This document shows, in pieces, positions 45,535-54,788 of a DNA stretch of 64,000 nucleotides (its first letter is position 1; the number at the start of each line of letters is the position of its first letter). The stretch is from positions 1,674,001 to 1,738,000 of the forward strand of contig NZ_FSRK01000001.1 of the NCBI RefSeq assembly GCF_900141765.1, given 5' to 3'. The position numbers and the translations under genes were made by a program. This stretch comes from Epilithonimonas zeae. Lineage in GTDB: Bacteria > Bacteroidota > Bacteroidia > Flavobacteriales > Weeksellaceae. The notes beneath the pieces were generated by a model, which did no database searches, was not told where the DNA came from, and saw only the letters and a program-made list of their open reading frames with translations.

Positions 45535-46050
45535 ATGAATCAAAGTAAAAATATTTCAAAGATCCTGTATTACCTATGTATTGTATTATCTGCAGGCTAT
45601 CTTATCACATTCGTATATTCGGTGTTTTGCCTGTTGACTGGTTTTGCCGTAACGCCTTATAAAGAAGATCTATATCTGCATATTAATTATCCATTTACAA
45701 AAGAGCCTTTTCTGAATATCGAAAACAACTATCCCTATATTATCCTGTCTTTTTTGCTGGTTCTTTTGACTTACGGAATCTTTTTCTGGCTGTCAGCGAA
45801 AGTGTTTAAAGTGTTTTTTCAGTCAAAATTATTTACCGAAGGAAATATAGTACACCTCAAAAGATTTTACATCTACAATATTTTCTTTCCTTTACCCATC
45901 GTTATTACAGCAAGCTTTTTTGTAGAAGTGGAAAGTATTATTTGGGGATTGGTTTTTATCCATTTTATGTTGGGAATTTTCTGTTATTTCCTTGCCAATA
46001 TTTTTAAACAGGGTTTACATTTACAAAACGAACAAGATCTATTTATATAA
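45535..46050 (+). CDS. DUF2975 domain membrane protein
   Basis: A 171-aa protein with four predicted membrane helices (about 10-32, 63-84, 105-125, 135-155), as in DUF2975. Such genes are regularly paired with a small XRE regulator, as here (2 bp apart). The molecular function is unknown. Confidence 0.82.
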   Translation: MNQSKNISKILYYLCIVLSAGYLITFVYSVFCLLTGFAVTPYKEDLYLHINYPFTKEPFLNIENNYPYIILSFLLVLLTYGIFFWLSAKVFKVFFQSKLFTEGNIVHLKRFYIYNIFFPLPIVITASFFVEVESIIWGLVFIHFMLGIFCYFLANIFKQGLHLQNEQDLFI

Positions 46051-46052
46051 AA

Positions 46053-46259
46053 ATGCCGATTATCATCAACTTAGACGTTATGCTTGCCAAGAGAAAAATG
46101 CAGAGTAAAGAATTGGCAGAGAAAATAGGAATTAGCAATGTCAACCTCTCTGTTTTAAAAACGGGAAAAGCTAAAGGTGTGCGTTTCGATACGCTGGAAG
46201 CCATCTGTAAAGCTTTGGAATGTCAGCCAGGAGATATCCTGGAGTATAAAGAAGAATAA
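46053..46259 (+). CDS. Small XRE (YozG-like) transcriptional regulator
   Basis: A 68-aa protein made of one Cro/C1 helix-turn-helix: MLAKRKMQSKELAEKIGIS, NVNLSVLKTGKAKGVRF and LEAICKALECQPGDILEY. It lies 2 bp after the DUF2975 gene. It probably controls that operon by binding AATTAATT sites upstream. Confidence 0.9.
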   Translation: MPIIINLDVMLAKRKMQSKELAEKIGISNVNLSVLKTGKAKGVRFDTLEAICKALECQPGDILEYKEE

Positions 46260-46381
46260 TTAGATAAATCAAAAAGCTTTCGTGACCTTTTTGTCAATTG
46301 AAGCTTTACCACCAACATTTTTACGCACAATTAAAAGCAATGGAAACGTTGCCAGGAATTCTATGACCTAAAATCAAGCCT

Positions 46382-47254
46382 ATGAATACTTTAACAATTA
46401 ACAACCTAAACCTCACCTACAAAAATGGTTTTCAAGCTATTAAAGATTTTTCTTTGAATATAGAAAATGGAATGTTCGGCTTATTGGGACCCAACGGAGC
46501 CGGAAAATCATCACTAATGAAAACCATCGTTGGATTGCAGAAACCAACTTCGGGTACAATCATTTTTAAGGAAATCGATGTTTCTGAAAATCCTGATCAT
46601 ATCAAACAAAATCTCGGATTTCTTCCTCAGGATTTTGGCGTTTATCCCAAAGTATCAGCTTATGATTTGTTACAACATATCGCCATATTGAAAGGAATTG
46701 CAAACAGTTCCGAACGAAAAAACCAGATTTTAAATCTGTTAGAAAAAGTCAATCTTTCTGATTTTAAAAATAAGGAAGTCCATACCTTTTCCGGCGGAAT
46801 GCGACAGCGTTTCGGGGTTGCACAAGCTTTGCTGGGAAATCCTAAGATCATTATAGTTGACGAACCCACCGCTGGTCTGGATCCCGAGGAACGAAACCGT
46901 TTCAACTCATTACTTAACGAAATCAGCAATGATGTGATCGTGATTCTTTCCACACATTTGGTTGAGGATGTCCGGAATCTGTGTTCAGAAGTAGCCATTA
47001 TCAACAAAGGAAACCTTCTCACAAAGGGAAATCCAACCGAACTGATCTCCGAGCTGGAAAATAAGATCTGGTCAAAACCAATTGAAAAAGAACAGTTGGA
47101 AAATTATCAATCAAATTATAAGATCATCAGTCAACAATTGATTGAAAGAGAATTGTATATCACTGCGTTTTCGGAACAACCGCTTTCAGATTTTACGGCA
47201 GTCCATCCATCGTTGGAACACGTTTATTTCCATACGCTTACTCAAAAACCATAG
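46382..47254 (+). CDS. ABC transporter ATP-binding protein
   Basis: A 290-aa ABC ATPase with Walker A GPNGAGKSS (about 36-44), the signature motif FSGGMRQRFGVAQ, Walker B IIIVDEPTAGLDPEE and the H-loop STHLVED. The C-terminal region is an extension after about 215. It partners with the permease/peptidase gene 2 bp downstream. The substrate is unknown. Confidence 0.95.
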   Translation: MNTLTINNLNLTYKNGFQAIKDFSLNIENGMFGLLGPNGAGKSSLMKTIVGLQKPTSGTIIFKEIDVSENPDHIKQNLGFLPQDFGVYPKVSAYDLLQHIAILKGIANSSERKNQILNLLEKVNLSDFKNKEVHTFSGGMRQRFGVAQALLGNPKIIIVDEPTAGLDPEERNRFNSLLNEISNDVIVILSTHLVEDVRNLCSEVAIINKGNLLTKGNPTELISELENKIWSKPIEKEQLENYQSNYKIISQQLIERELYITAFSEQPLSDFTAVHPSLEHVYFHTLTQKP

Positions 47255-47256
47255 TT

Positions 47257-50200
47257 ATGAATGTTTTATTTTTATTTGAGGCCAAACGTACAATCAAGCG
47301 TTGGCCTGAATATTTCGTTGCCTTAATTCTCCTGTTAATCGGCATTTTCTGTGGAAATCAGTTCAATCTTACCGTTGGAGAAGGAATTTATTTAAATTCT
47401 CCGTACACAATTGGTTTTATGACAGGATTATTAAGTCTGGTTATCATCTTTTTTGCCATAATTTTTGCCATTCAGGTGCTTTTTAAAGATTGGGATTCGA
47501 AATTTGATATTCTCATTTTCTCGTATCCATTTTCAAAACGAACATATCTGCAGGGGAAATTTCTTACTTTTTTTCTGCAGACTTTCTTCAGTTTTATATT
47601 TTTAATGATTGGATTTATAATCGGACAAAATCTAAGAACGGGAAGTGAAATTCAGCAACATTTTCAGTTCTGGCATTACTTCTACCCTCTTCTGATTTTC
47701 GGCGGAATCAATTGTATCGTAGTCTGCAGCTTTTTATTTTTCATTTCATTTACCACCAAGAAAAAACTACTGGTTGTTGTCGGCGGACTGTTTCTTTACG
47801 TTCTTTATATGGTGATCCTCGTTTTTTCCAATTCACCGTTTATGGCAGGAAGTTTACCGCAATCATTACAAACACAGCAATTATCAGCATTGATAGACCC
47901 TTTCGGGATTTCATCTTATTTTTTTGAAGCAAGAACGTTATCGGCTCAACAAAAGAATGAATTGATTGTACCATTTACCGGATTTTTATTGATCAACAGA
48001 ATCGTTTTTGTGATTATTTCAATGTTACTTTTGGTATTGACTTACAGGCTGTTTTCATTCTCTCCACCTTCCCAAAACAAAAATAAAAGCAAAAACAAGG
48101 TCGCAAGTATTTCTTTTACTAAAAATTTAAAACCATTTACAACCGCGAGAACTTCTTTTGGATTTATTTCTGATATAAAATCCGTCTTATCATTTGCAAA
48201 AATCGATCTCATTTACCTTATTAAAAGCATCACCATTGTAGCCATTTCAATATTACTCTTATTTTTTGTTGGAATGGAAATGTACGCTGAAATAGAAAAG
48301 GGAATCCGTCTTCCTCAAAAATATGCGAGTTCAGGATTGATGTCGACTACCATTTCGGAAAATTTCCATCTATTTGGAATGCTGATCGCCATTTATTTTA
48401 TTAATGATTTGTACTGGAGAAGCCATTCATCGGGGTTTTCACTGATTGAGAAAAGCACTTATTTTTCTAAAAACAAACTCAGCGGACATTTTCTTTCCAT
48501 CAGTGTCTTATTTTTCTTTCTTACGGCTATTTTGATTTTTGAAGGATTGATATTTCAGTTCATTTACAGCTATTTTCACATCGATTGGAATGCGTATCTG
48601 GGAACCGTTCTTTTTAACACTTTTCCATTAATTCTTTTTTCAACTTTTATTTTGCTGATCAATGACAATATTAAAAATCGATTTGTAGCGCTGGGAATTT
48701 CTGTGCTTGTGGGTTTTACATTCGCAGGACCTGTCTCGAAAAAAATCATATCCAATCCGTTATTGAGAATATTTTCAGATTACAAAGGCGTTTACAGCGA
48801 TTTTAACGGATACGGACCTTATGCGTCAGCTTTTGCAGAACGATTGCTGTTCGGACTAAGTTTAATTGCTTGTTTTTGGCTGATTAATAAAAGCTTCAAA
48901 ACAAAAAAATGGAATGTAAAACAACTCATTCTCACAGTTTTTATATTATCTGTTGGAGTTTTTGCCGGAAATCTTTTTATGAAAGGTTATATTCCTCAAA
49001 ATGAAGATGAAAAGATGGCACAATCGGCTCAATACGAAAAGAAATTCAAACATTATAAAGATCTTGCACAACCGACCATTACTGATGTGACTACCGAAAT
49101 ACAGCTTTATCCATCTGAAAATTCTTATCAGATCAATGGAACATATAGGTTGTTAAATCAAACCGATCAACCTATTGACAAGATTTTGATTAATTTCGAT
49201 TCTGATCTCCAAATAGAATCAGCCAATTTCAAAACAGATTCTGAATCAAAAAAAATTGATCAGAAAGTAACTGAAATTGACTTAAAACAATCTTTAAAGC
49301 CCGGAGAAAAAGCCACTTTGGATTTTAAAATTTCCTATCAATGGTCGGCAGTTAATGGTCACGATTCTTTCAATTCAATCATAGAAAATGGTTCTTTTAT
49401 GAGAATCAGCCGATATTTTCCAACTTTCGGATATAAAGCTGATAATGAAATTGAAGATGAAGAAAAACGGGCCGAATTTAAACTCGAAAAGCAATCGGAA
49501 TTAAAAAAATTAGAAGCTCCAGAAGTATTCAAAAAAGATTTCATTAATCTGAATATGACCGTTTCAACAGAAAAAGACCAGACCGCTGTAGGAACCGGAG
49601 ATCTGATTCAACATTATAATAAAGATAACAGAAATTATTTTCAATATAAATCGACTGGGATTCCATTTCGATTTGCTGTTTCCTCCGCAAAATATCAGAT
49701 GAAAAGCTTGATTTATAAAGGAATAACGATCAATATTTTTTATAATAAAAAACATTCGGAAAATGTAGATCATTTACTTAAAAATGCAAAAATTACGTTG
49801 GATTATTGTACACAGAATTTTGGAAAATATCCGTTCAAAACCATCAGCTTTGCTGAAGTTTCTTCTTTCACGAAGGGTTTTGCGGCTACCGCTTATCCAT
49901 CATCTATTTTTATGACAGAAGATATGCTTTTCCACGCCAATATTAAAGCTGATCAAAACCAGGATGTCATCAATGAACTTGCAGGGCACGAACTTTCGCA
50001 TCTCTGGTGGGGAAACAGCCAGATCGATCCCGATGACAGAGAAGGCGCTGTGATGCTGACTGAAACCTTAGCAATGTACACCGAAATGATGATTTACAAA
50101 AAGATGTACGGAAAAGAAAAAATGTTGGAAAGAATAAAAGTTCATCAACAGATTTTTGATAATGAAAAAGGCTTATCTGAAAATCAGCCGCTTTACAAAG

Positions 50201-50427
50201 TGAGCGGTGAAAATACGCATATTTCGTATTCAAAAGGTGCTGTCATTATGGTGAAATTGAGCGAACTGATTGGTGAAGATAAGGTAAACCAAGCGCTTAA
50301 AAGTTTTCTCTTACACAATCAATATCCTAAAAAACCGACTACTTTGGATTTGCTTAAAGAGTTTTATAAGGTAAGTCCTAATGATGAAGTCAGGAAGAAA
50401 GTCTATAATTTATTCAGTTCTGAATAA
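47257..50427 (+). CDS. ABC permease fused to an M1 family peptidase
   Basis: A 1056-aa protein. Residues 1-590 contain about 12 membrane helices in two blocks, as in ABC-2-type permeases. Residues about 600-1056 form an extracytoplasmic M1-like metallopeptidase: N-terminal beta domain (VTTEIQLYPSENSYQINGTY), zinc motif HELSH at 911-915 (GHELSHLWWGN) and Glu936 in LTETLA about 20 residues later (usually 18). It pairs with the ATPase 2 bp upstream. Function unknown; coupled export and peptide trimming is conceivable. Confidence 0.9.
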   Translation: MNVLFLFEAKRTIKRWPEYFVALILLLIGIFCGNQFNLTVGEGIYLNSPYTIGFMTGLLSLVIIFFAIIFAIQVLFKDWDSKFDILIFSYPFSKRTYLQGKFLTFFLQTFFSFIFLMIGFIIGQNLRTGSEIQQHFQFWHYFYPLLIFGGINCIVVCSFLFFISFTTKKKLLVVVGGLFLYVLYMVILVFSNSPFMAGSLPQSLQTQQLSALIDPFGISSYFFEARTLSAQQKNELIVPFTGFLLINRIVFVIISMLLLVLTYRLFSFSPPSQNKNKSKNKVASISFTKNLKPFTTARTSFGFISDIKSVLSFAKIDLIYLIKSITIVAISILLLFFVGMEMYAEIEKGIRLPQKYASSGLMSTTISENFHLFGMLIAIYFINDLYWRSHSSGFSLIEKSTYFSKNKLSGHFLSISVLFFFLTAILIFEGLIFQFIYSYFHIDWNAYLGTVLFNTFPLILFSTFILLINDNIKNRFVALGISVLVGFTFAGPVSKKIISNPLLRIFSDYKGVYSDFNGYGPYASAFAERLLFGLSLIACFWLINKSFKTKKWNVKQLILTVFILSVGVFAGNLFMKGYIPQNEDEKMAQSAQYEKKFKHYKDLAQPTITDVTTEIQLYPSENSYQINGTYRLLNQTDQPIDKILINFDSDLQIESANFKTDSESKKIDQKVTEIDLKQSLKPGEKATLDFKISYQWSAVNGHDSFNSIIENGSFMRISRYFPTFGYKADNEIEDEEKRAEFKLEKQSELKKLEAPEVFKKDFINLNMTVSTEKDQTAVGTGDLIQHYNKDNRNYFQYKSTGIPFRFAVSSAKYQMKSLIYKGITINIFYNKKHSENVDHLLKNAKITLDYCTQNFGKYPFKTISFAEVSSFTKGFAATAYPSSIFMTEDMLFHANIKADQNQDVINELAGHELSHLWWGNSQIDPDDREGAVMLTETLAMYTEMMIYKKMYGKEKMLERIKVHQQIFDNEKGLSENQPLYKVSGENTHISYSKGAVIMVKLSELIGEDKVNQALKSFLLHNQYPKKPTTLDLLKEFYKVSPNDEVRKKVYNLFSSE

Positions 50428-50447
50428 TTTTAAAACTTTAATAAATG

Positions 50448-50485
50448 AAAAAATCCCCGTACTTTTATCAGTGCGGGGATTTTTT
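50448..50485. terminator. Bidirectional terminator
   Basis: AAAAAATCCCCGTAC (50448-50462) pairs with GTGCGGGGATTTTTT (50471-50485) around an 8-nt loop; each strand ends in a T-run. It separates the convergent ABC/M1 and LamG-like genes. Confidence 0.85.
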
Positions 50486-50498
50486 CGAGACATATAGA

Positions 50499-51170
50499 TC
50501 AGTCTTCCTTGGTCACTTTAACATCTGTAAAGTGTCCTAAAGTTCCGGGACCTATCCATAATCCAATACTTCCACGAACATCTTTACCCTGTTTCAGGTC
50601 GTTGACGATCAAGGTAGGCTGAGAAGCACCATTAACATACAACGTTGCAGTATCATCCTTTACTACAATTTTTATTTTGATCCATTCTGCAGGCAATATA
50701 TCGACGTATGATTCATACTTTTCCGGCGTCTCTTTTCTTAATTTTTCCCAAGGGAATCCTGGAATGGAAATATATTGGCTGGAGTGGTTTCTGCGAATCT
50801 GATCATCTGCCCTTCCATTGGTCGGTCGCAAATAAAAAACTTCCATTTTAGAAGCATCCAAAGCTGCCCTGAATGCAATTCCAACAAACCCACGAGCCGT
50901 TTCTCCCGCATTAGCAAGCGGCTGCCCAGAAATTGTAGCTTCAATAATACCGTTATGAAAATCTATGTCCTTCAAAATCGCCAATGTGTTGTCTCCAATA
51001 GCTTGACCAGGAATTTCTAAGGCTAAAGCGTCTTTACCTTTATAGACCGTTTTCTTGGCAGTTACCTGAAACGGTAGTACATCATATGGAGTTATTGCTT
51101 TGTTTTGCGCTTTGGACTGTAAACTAAACATTAAGCTTAACACCAAAATAAATAACAGCTTTTTAGTCAT
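50499..51170 (-). CDS. Secreted LamG/DUF1080-like protein
   Basis: A 223-aa exported protein with a signal peptide (cleaved after SKA|Q, about 21). The rest is a beta-sandwich like concanavalin-A/LamG or DUF1080 domains: GIIEATISGQPL, RGFVGIAFRA, FYLRPTNGRADDQIRRNH and SIGLWIGPGTLGHFTDVKV. Such domains bind or cleave sugars. It is transcribed alone. Confidence 0.7.
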   Translation of the reverse strand: MTKKLLFILVLSLMFSLQSKAQNKAITPYDVLPFQVTAKKTVYKGKDALALEIPGQAIGDNTLAILKDIDFHNGIIEATISGQPLANAGETARGFVGIAFRAALDASKMEVFYLRPTNGRADDQIRRNHSSQYISIPGFPWEKLRKETPEKYESYVDILPAEWIKIKIVVKDDTATLYVNGASQPTLIVNDLKQGKDVRGSIGLWIGPGTLGHFTDVKVTKED

Positions 51171-51330
51171 ATGGAAGAGGATTTTAAATCTTTGATCCCT
51201 CTAAAATAAAAGAAATAAGGTTTCCATTCAAATATATCAGTCCCTAATTTGAAATTATATCCTAAAAACACTATTGAGAGAGTGATATAAAATAGGGAAA
51301 CTATGTTTTCATTTTCTAATTAAATTTAAA

Positions 51331-52494
51331 ATGAATATATTTCAGTTCATTTTAAATTTAATGGGTTTCGATGTAGAATCTTTTTCTTCCCAACTATTTT
51401 ATTTAGCTGGAATTTTAATTGCTTTTTTTGCCTGTTTTCTAATATTGGGGAAGTCTCAGAAAGGATTGGCAGATTATCTTCTTTCGGTATGGTTTCTATT
51501 AATCGGGATCCATCTGATCTGTTTTTTATTTATATTTTCGAACTCGTACATTAGATTTCCTTATCTTCTTGGATTGGAAATACCTTTGCCATTGGTTCAC
51601 GGTCCAATGTTATATTTGTATCTCAGTTGTCTTACAGGAAATTATCCCAAAAGAAAAATATGGTTGCTTCATCTGGCGCCTGTGGTGATTGTTTACTTTT
51701 CCTTGCTTGACTTTTTTCTGATGTCATCCCACGATAAGATTGAGATCTACCAACATAATGGAGGTTCCTATAAAGTATTGCGCACCATTATAAGCTTAAT
51801 AATTGCTTTTTCAGGTATTTTTTATGTGATTTTAAGTACATTAATGATAAAAAAATATCAGAGACAGATATCAAATATCTACTCAAATACTGAAAAAATC
51901 AACCTGAACTGGGGATTTTACCTCATCATTGGTATATCGACGATCTGGATAGCTGTTATGATAAAAAGTGAGATCCTTATTTTTTCCCTCGTTGTATTAT
52001 TTGTAGTATTGGCCGCTTATTTTGGAATCAGTAAAGTTGGTATTTTAAATCCGGCTCTACTCGACAAGAAGGACGAAGAAAATTTAAATACTGACAATGA
52101 GATTGAGTATCCAAAATACCAGAAAAATTTTGCCGGTGACGAAACGATACAACGCGTTTATAAAAAATTAGTTTCTCTGATGAATGACCAGAAGCTGTAT
52201 AAAGATCCGGAACTTAATCTGAATCATATTGCAAAACTACTCGATGTCCATCCCAATGTATTGTCTCAAACCATCAACTCTGTCGAAAATAAAAACTTCT
52301 ACGATTACATCAACCGCTACCGTATCGAAGAATTTAAAAGAATCGTTGTATTACCAGAAAATCAAAAATTTACAATTCTGACATTGGCATTCGAATGCGG
52401 ATTTAATTCCAAAACCTCATTCAATAGAAATTTTAAGAAATATACGGGCTGTTCACCTCGAGAATTTTTAAAAGATCAGAAGCTTATTTCCTGA
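51331..52494 (+). CDS. AraC family regulator with N-terminal membrane domain
   Basis: A 387-aa protein with about 7 hydrophobic helices in the first 235 residues (LAGILIAFFACFLILG, LLGLEIPLPLVHGPMLYLYL) and a C-terminal AraC double HTH (LNLNHIAKLLDVHPNVLSQT and LAFECGFNSKTSFNRNFKKY, about 285-380). It is a membrane-bound transcription factor, a layout common in Bacteroidota. The signal is unknown. The DUF2306 gene follows 123 bp downstream. Confidence 0.88.
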   Translation: MNIFQFILNLMGFDVESFSSQLFYLAGILIAFFACFLILGKSQKGLADYLLSVWFLLIGIHLICFLFIFSNSYIRFPYLLGLEIPLPLVHGPMLYLYLSCLTGNYPKRKIWLLHLAPVVIVYFSLLDFFLMSSHDKIEIYQHNGGSYKVLRTIISLIIAFSGIFYVILSTLMIKKYQRQISNIYSNTEKINLNWGFYLIIGISTIWIAVMIKSEILIFSLVVLFVVLAAYFGISKVGILNPALLDKKDEENLNTDNEIEYPKYQKNFAGDETIQRVYKKLVSLMNDQKLYKDPELNLNHIAKLLDVHPNVLSQTINSVENKNFYDYINRYRIEEFKRIVVLPENQKFTILTLAFECGFNSKTSFNRNFKKYTGCSPREFLKDQKLIS

Positions 52495-52617
52495 GACTAT
52501 TTCCTACAAAATACCAATTATTTTATATTTAAATTATCAAAAATAGGTATCATCTTTCATTTTGGAACACTTTTATCACCTGTAATTCTGACTTTTACAG
52601 AAAATTTAGAAATCCTT

Positions 52618-53259
52618 ATGAAAAAACTACTGTTTGTCCTGATTTGTATTCTTGCGCTTATGATTGGCGCCTATCCTTTGACCTATGCTTTTGTAGATCA
52701 TAAAAACACTTTCTTGCACACCAAAGCGCCAGAGCTTCTTGCTAATTTAGTTTGGAAAGCTACATTTTTCCTGCATATTATTTTTGCTGGTCTATCATTA
52801 CTGATTGGATGGACGCAATTCGGCAGCAAATTCCGAAATAAACATTTGAAGCTACATAGAATGTTGGGAAAAATCTACATTATCTCTGCATTGATAGGTT
52901 CTCTTTCAGGAATCTATCTGGGATTTTATGCCAATGAAGGTGCTGCCGCAGCATTGGGATTCATATCTCTAGGATTGGTCTGGTTTATATTCACGTTTAA
53001 TGCCTTTTTGGCAATAAGAAAAAGAAATATAATAGCCCACCAACAGCTTATGATATATAGTTATGCCTGTACTTTTGCTGCAGTTACGCTGAGGTTATGG
53101 TATCCACTTTTAGTAAAAATAACCGATGACAATTCCTTTTCATACATTACTGTTGCCTGGCTCTGTTGGATTCCGAATATTTTTGTGGCCTATTTTATTA
53201 ATAAAAAGAATAAAATTGCAGATGAATCTCTTATTAAGTTCACAAGACAAGACCATTAG
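52618..53259 (+). CDS. DUF2306 domain membrane protein
   Basis: A 213-aa membrane protein with about 6 helices. The DUF2306 signs are HIIFAGLSLLIGWTQF, LHRMLGKIYIISAL and RKRNIIAHQQLMIYSYACTF, with conserved His residues that may bind haem. It probably resides in the inner membrane. It is downstream of the membrane AraC regulator, a plausible target. Confidence 0.82.
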   Translation: MKKLLFVLICILALMIGAYPLTYAFVDHKNTFLHTKAPELLANLVWKATFFLHIIFAGLSLLIGWTQFGSKFRNKHLKLHRMLGKIYIISALIGSLSGIYLGFYANEGAAAALGFISLGLVWFIFTFNAFLAIRKRNIIAHQQLMIYSYACTFAAVTLRLWYPLLVKITDDNSFSYITVAWLCWIPNIFVAYFINKKNKIADESLIKFTRQDH

Positions 53260-53425
53260 TTTTTTAAATTGCTAAAATGGCTCTTCAGCTTGTCCTAAAT
53301 TGAATTATAACTTCAGGGGAAATTGAAAGGGGAAAAGTGAGATAAATGTATCAAATGAAATAGTAGCAATTACAATCCTTAGACAAATATTTATGTTAGC
53401 CAATAAAAAATGGTTATAATTCAGT

Positions 53426-53457
53426 ATTGACAGATATTGTTTAACCATATACTTTTG
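53426..53457 (+). promoter_or_regulatory. Promoter of the Ntn-hydrolase gene
   Basis: ATTG (53426-53429), a 20-bp spacer and TACTTTTG (53450-53457) fit the -33/-7 consensus of Bacteroidota, 25 bp before the ATG at 53483. Confidence 0.55.
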
Positions 53458-53482
53458 TTCATCTAATAGATTTTGAAAAATT

Positions 53483-54595
53483 ATGAAAACCCTCATTCTT
53501 AAATTGACAATCCTAGTTGCCATACTGATTTTCCATCAGAACCAGGCTTGTTCTGCCTTTTTGCTTACAGGAAAAAATTATAATGTAGTTGGTTTTAATG
53601 AAAACTGGAAAACAATGCCTGGAATGATCGTTGTCAATAAACGGGATGTTGTTAAACGAAATATAAGCTGGCAGAATCTTACGACCAATGACACACAAGC
53701 CTCAGCAAGCTGGACATCTAAATATGGATCAGTGACATTCAATCTTTTAGGATATGAATTCCCTTGCTATGGCGTTAATGAAAAAGGATTATTCCTGGTT
53801 GAACTTTATCTTCAAGAAACCAACAGATTCCGAAATCCTAAACAGGCAGATATGTTTTGGGCACAGTGGATTCAGTATCAGTTGGACAATTACAAATCGG
53901 TTAAGGAGGTAATCAAACATCTTAATGACGGTCCTAATATTGATTGGTGGCCTAATGCAGCTGGTTCACACTTCTTTCTGACTGATGCAGCTGGTAATTC
54001 TGCAACGATTGCCCTCTTAAATAACAAGTACACTGTTCTAAGCAATAAGGAAATGCCAATGCCACTACTGTGCAATAATCAATATCACACAGATATAGAC
54101 AAAGCTAAAAAATATGATTTTATGGGCGGAAAAGAAAGGTTTGACCTTAACCAGATAAATTCCTGGGATGATCGTTTCAGTAAGGCTTACTTTATGATGA
54201 AAAACTACACATATGATGGTAAACCTGTGGATTATGCGTGGAACATTTTAAATTCTATCCATCCCGGAGAATGGCAAACTGTAATCGATACCAAGTTAAT
54301 GACCCTATACTTTCGTTCGGATTTGCAGAAGGAAATCAAATCAATTGCATTGAATGATTTAGATTTTTCGAAAAATTCATCGGTTAAATTTTTAGACATT
54401 CATACAAAGAAGGTGGGACAGGTAAATAATTCCTTCGAAGTGCTGAGCATTGAAAAAAACAGTGAATATGTTGAGAAAGGTTTTCCCATTGGCTATGACA
54501 ATAAAGAATTTGCAACATCTAATACCTTTTCCCAATTAAAAGAAAATATTAAAAATTTTTTCAAGACTGTCCTACCTTCTACTGATAAGAAGTAG
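53483..54595 (+). CDS. Choloylglycine-hydrolase-like linear amide C-N hydrolase
   Basis: A 370-aa exported Ntn hydrolase. The signal peptide ends before Cys23 (NQAC|SAFLL), so Cys23 would become the N-terminal nucleophile. VVGFNENWK, LGYEFPCYGVNEKGLFLVEL and FFLTDAAGNSATI agree with the family (penicillin V acylase, bile salt hydrolase). It should cleave a linear amide in the periplasm; the substrate is unknown. Confidence 0.85.
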   Translation: MKTLILKLTILVAILIFHQNQACSAFLLTGKNYNVVGFNENWKTMPGMIVVNKRDVVKRNISWQNLTTNDTQASASWTSKYGSVTFNLLGYEFPCYGVNEKGLFLVELYLQETNRFRNPKQADMFWAQWIQYQLDNYKSVKEVIKHLNDGPNIDWWPNAAGSHFFLTDAAGNSATIALLNNKYTVLSNKEMPMPLLCNNQYHTDIDKAKKYDFMGGKERFDLNQINSWDDRFSKAYFMMKNYTYDGKPVDYAWNILNSIHPGEWQTVIDTKLMTLYFRSDLQKEIKSIALNDLDFSKNSSVKFLDIHTKKVGQVNNSFEVLSIEKNSEYVEKGFPIGYDNKEFATSNTFSQLKENIKNFFKTVLPSTDKK

Positions 54596-54776
54596 ACGTT
54601 TTAAGCTAGGGATTCTATTAAGACTTTTCAGGTTCAAAACATTGAAATAATAGAAAAAAAAAGGTTAGTTTAGATAGCTAAAAAAACTGTTCTAATACTT
54701 CCTTGCTTTCCTTCAGATATTGACGAAGCGAGATAAATCCGTTCCGAAGGTAATAAAAACCGTCTGTCAAATGTCT

Positions 54777-54784
54777 TACTTTTG
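54777..54784 (+). promoter_or_regulatory. -7 element directly before the GT39 gene
   Basis: TACTTTTG ends four bases before the ATG at 54789, so transcription would begin at about that ATG. No -33 match was found at the normal distance. Confidence 0.45.
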
Positions 54785-54788
54785 AAAT

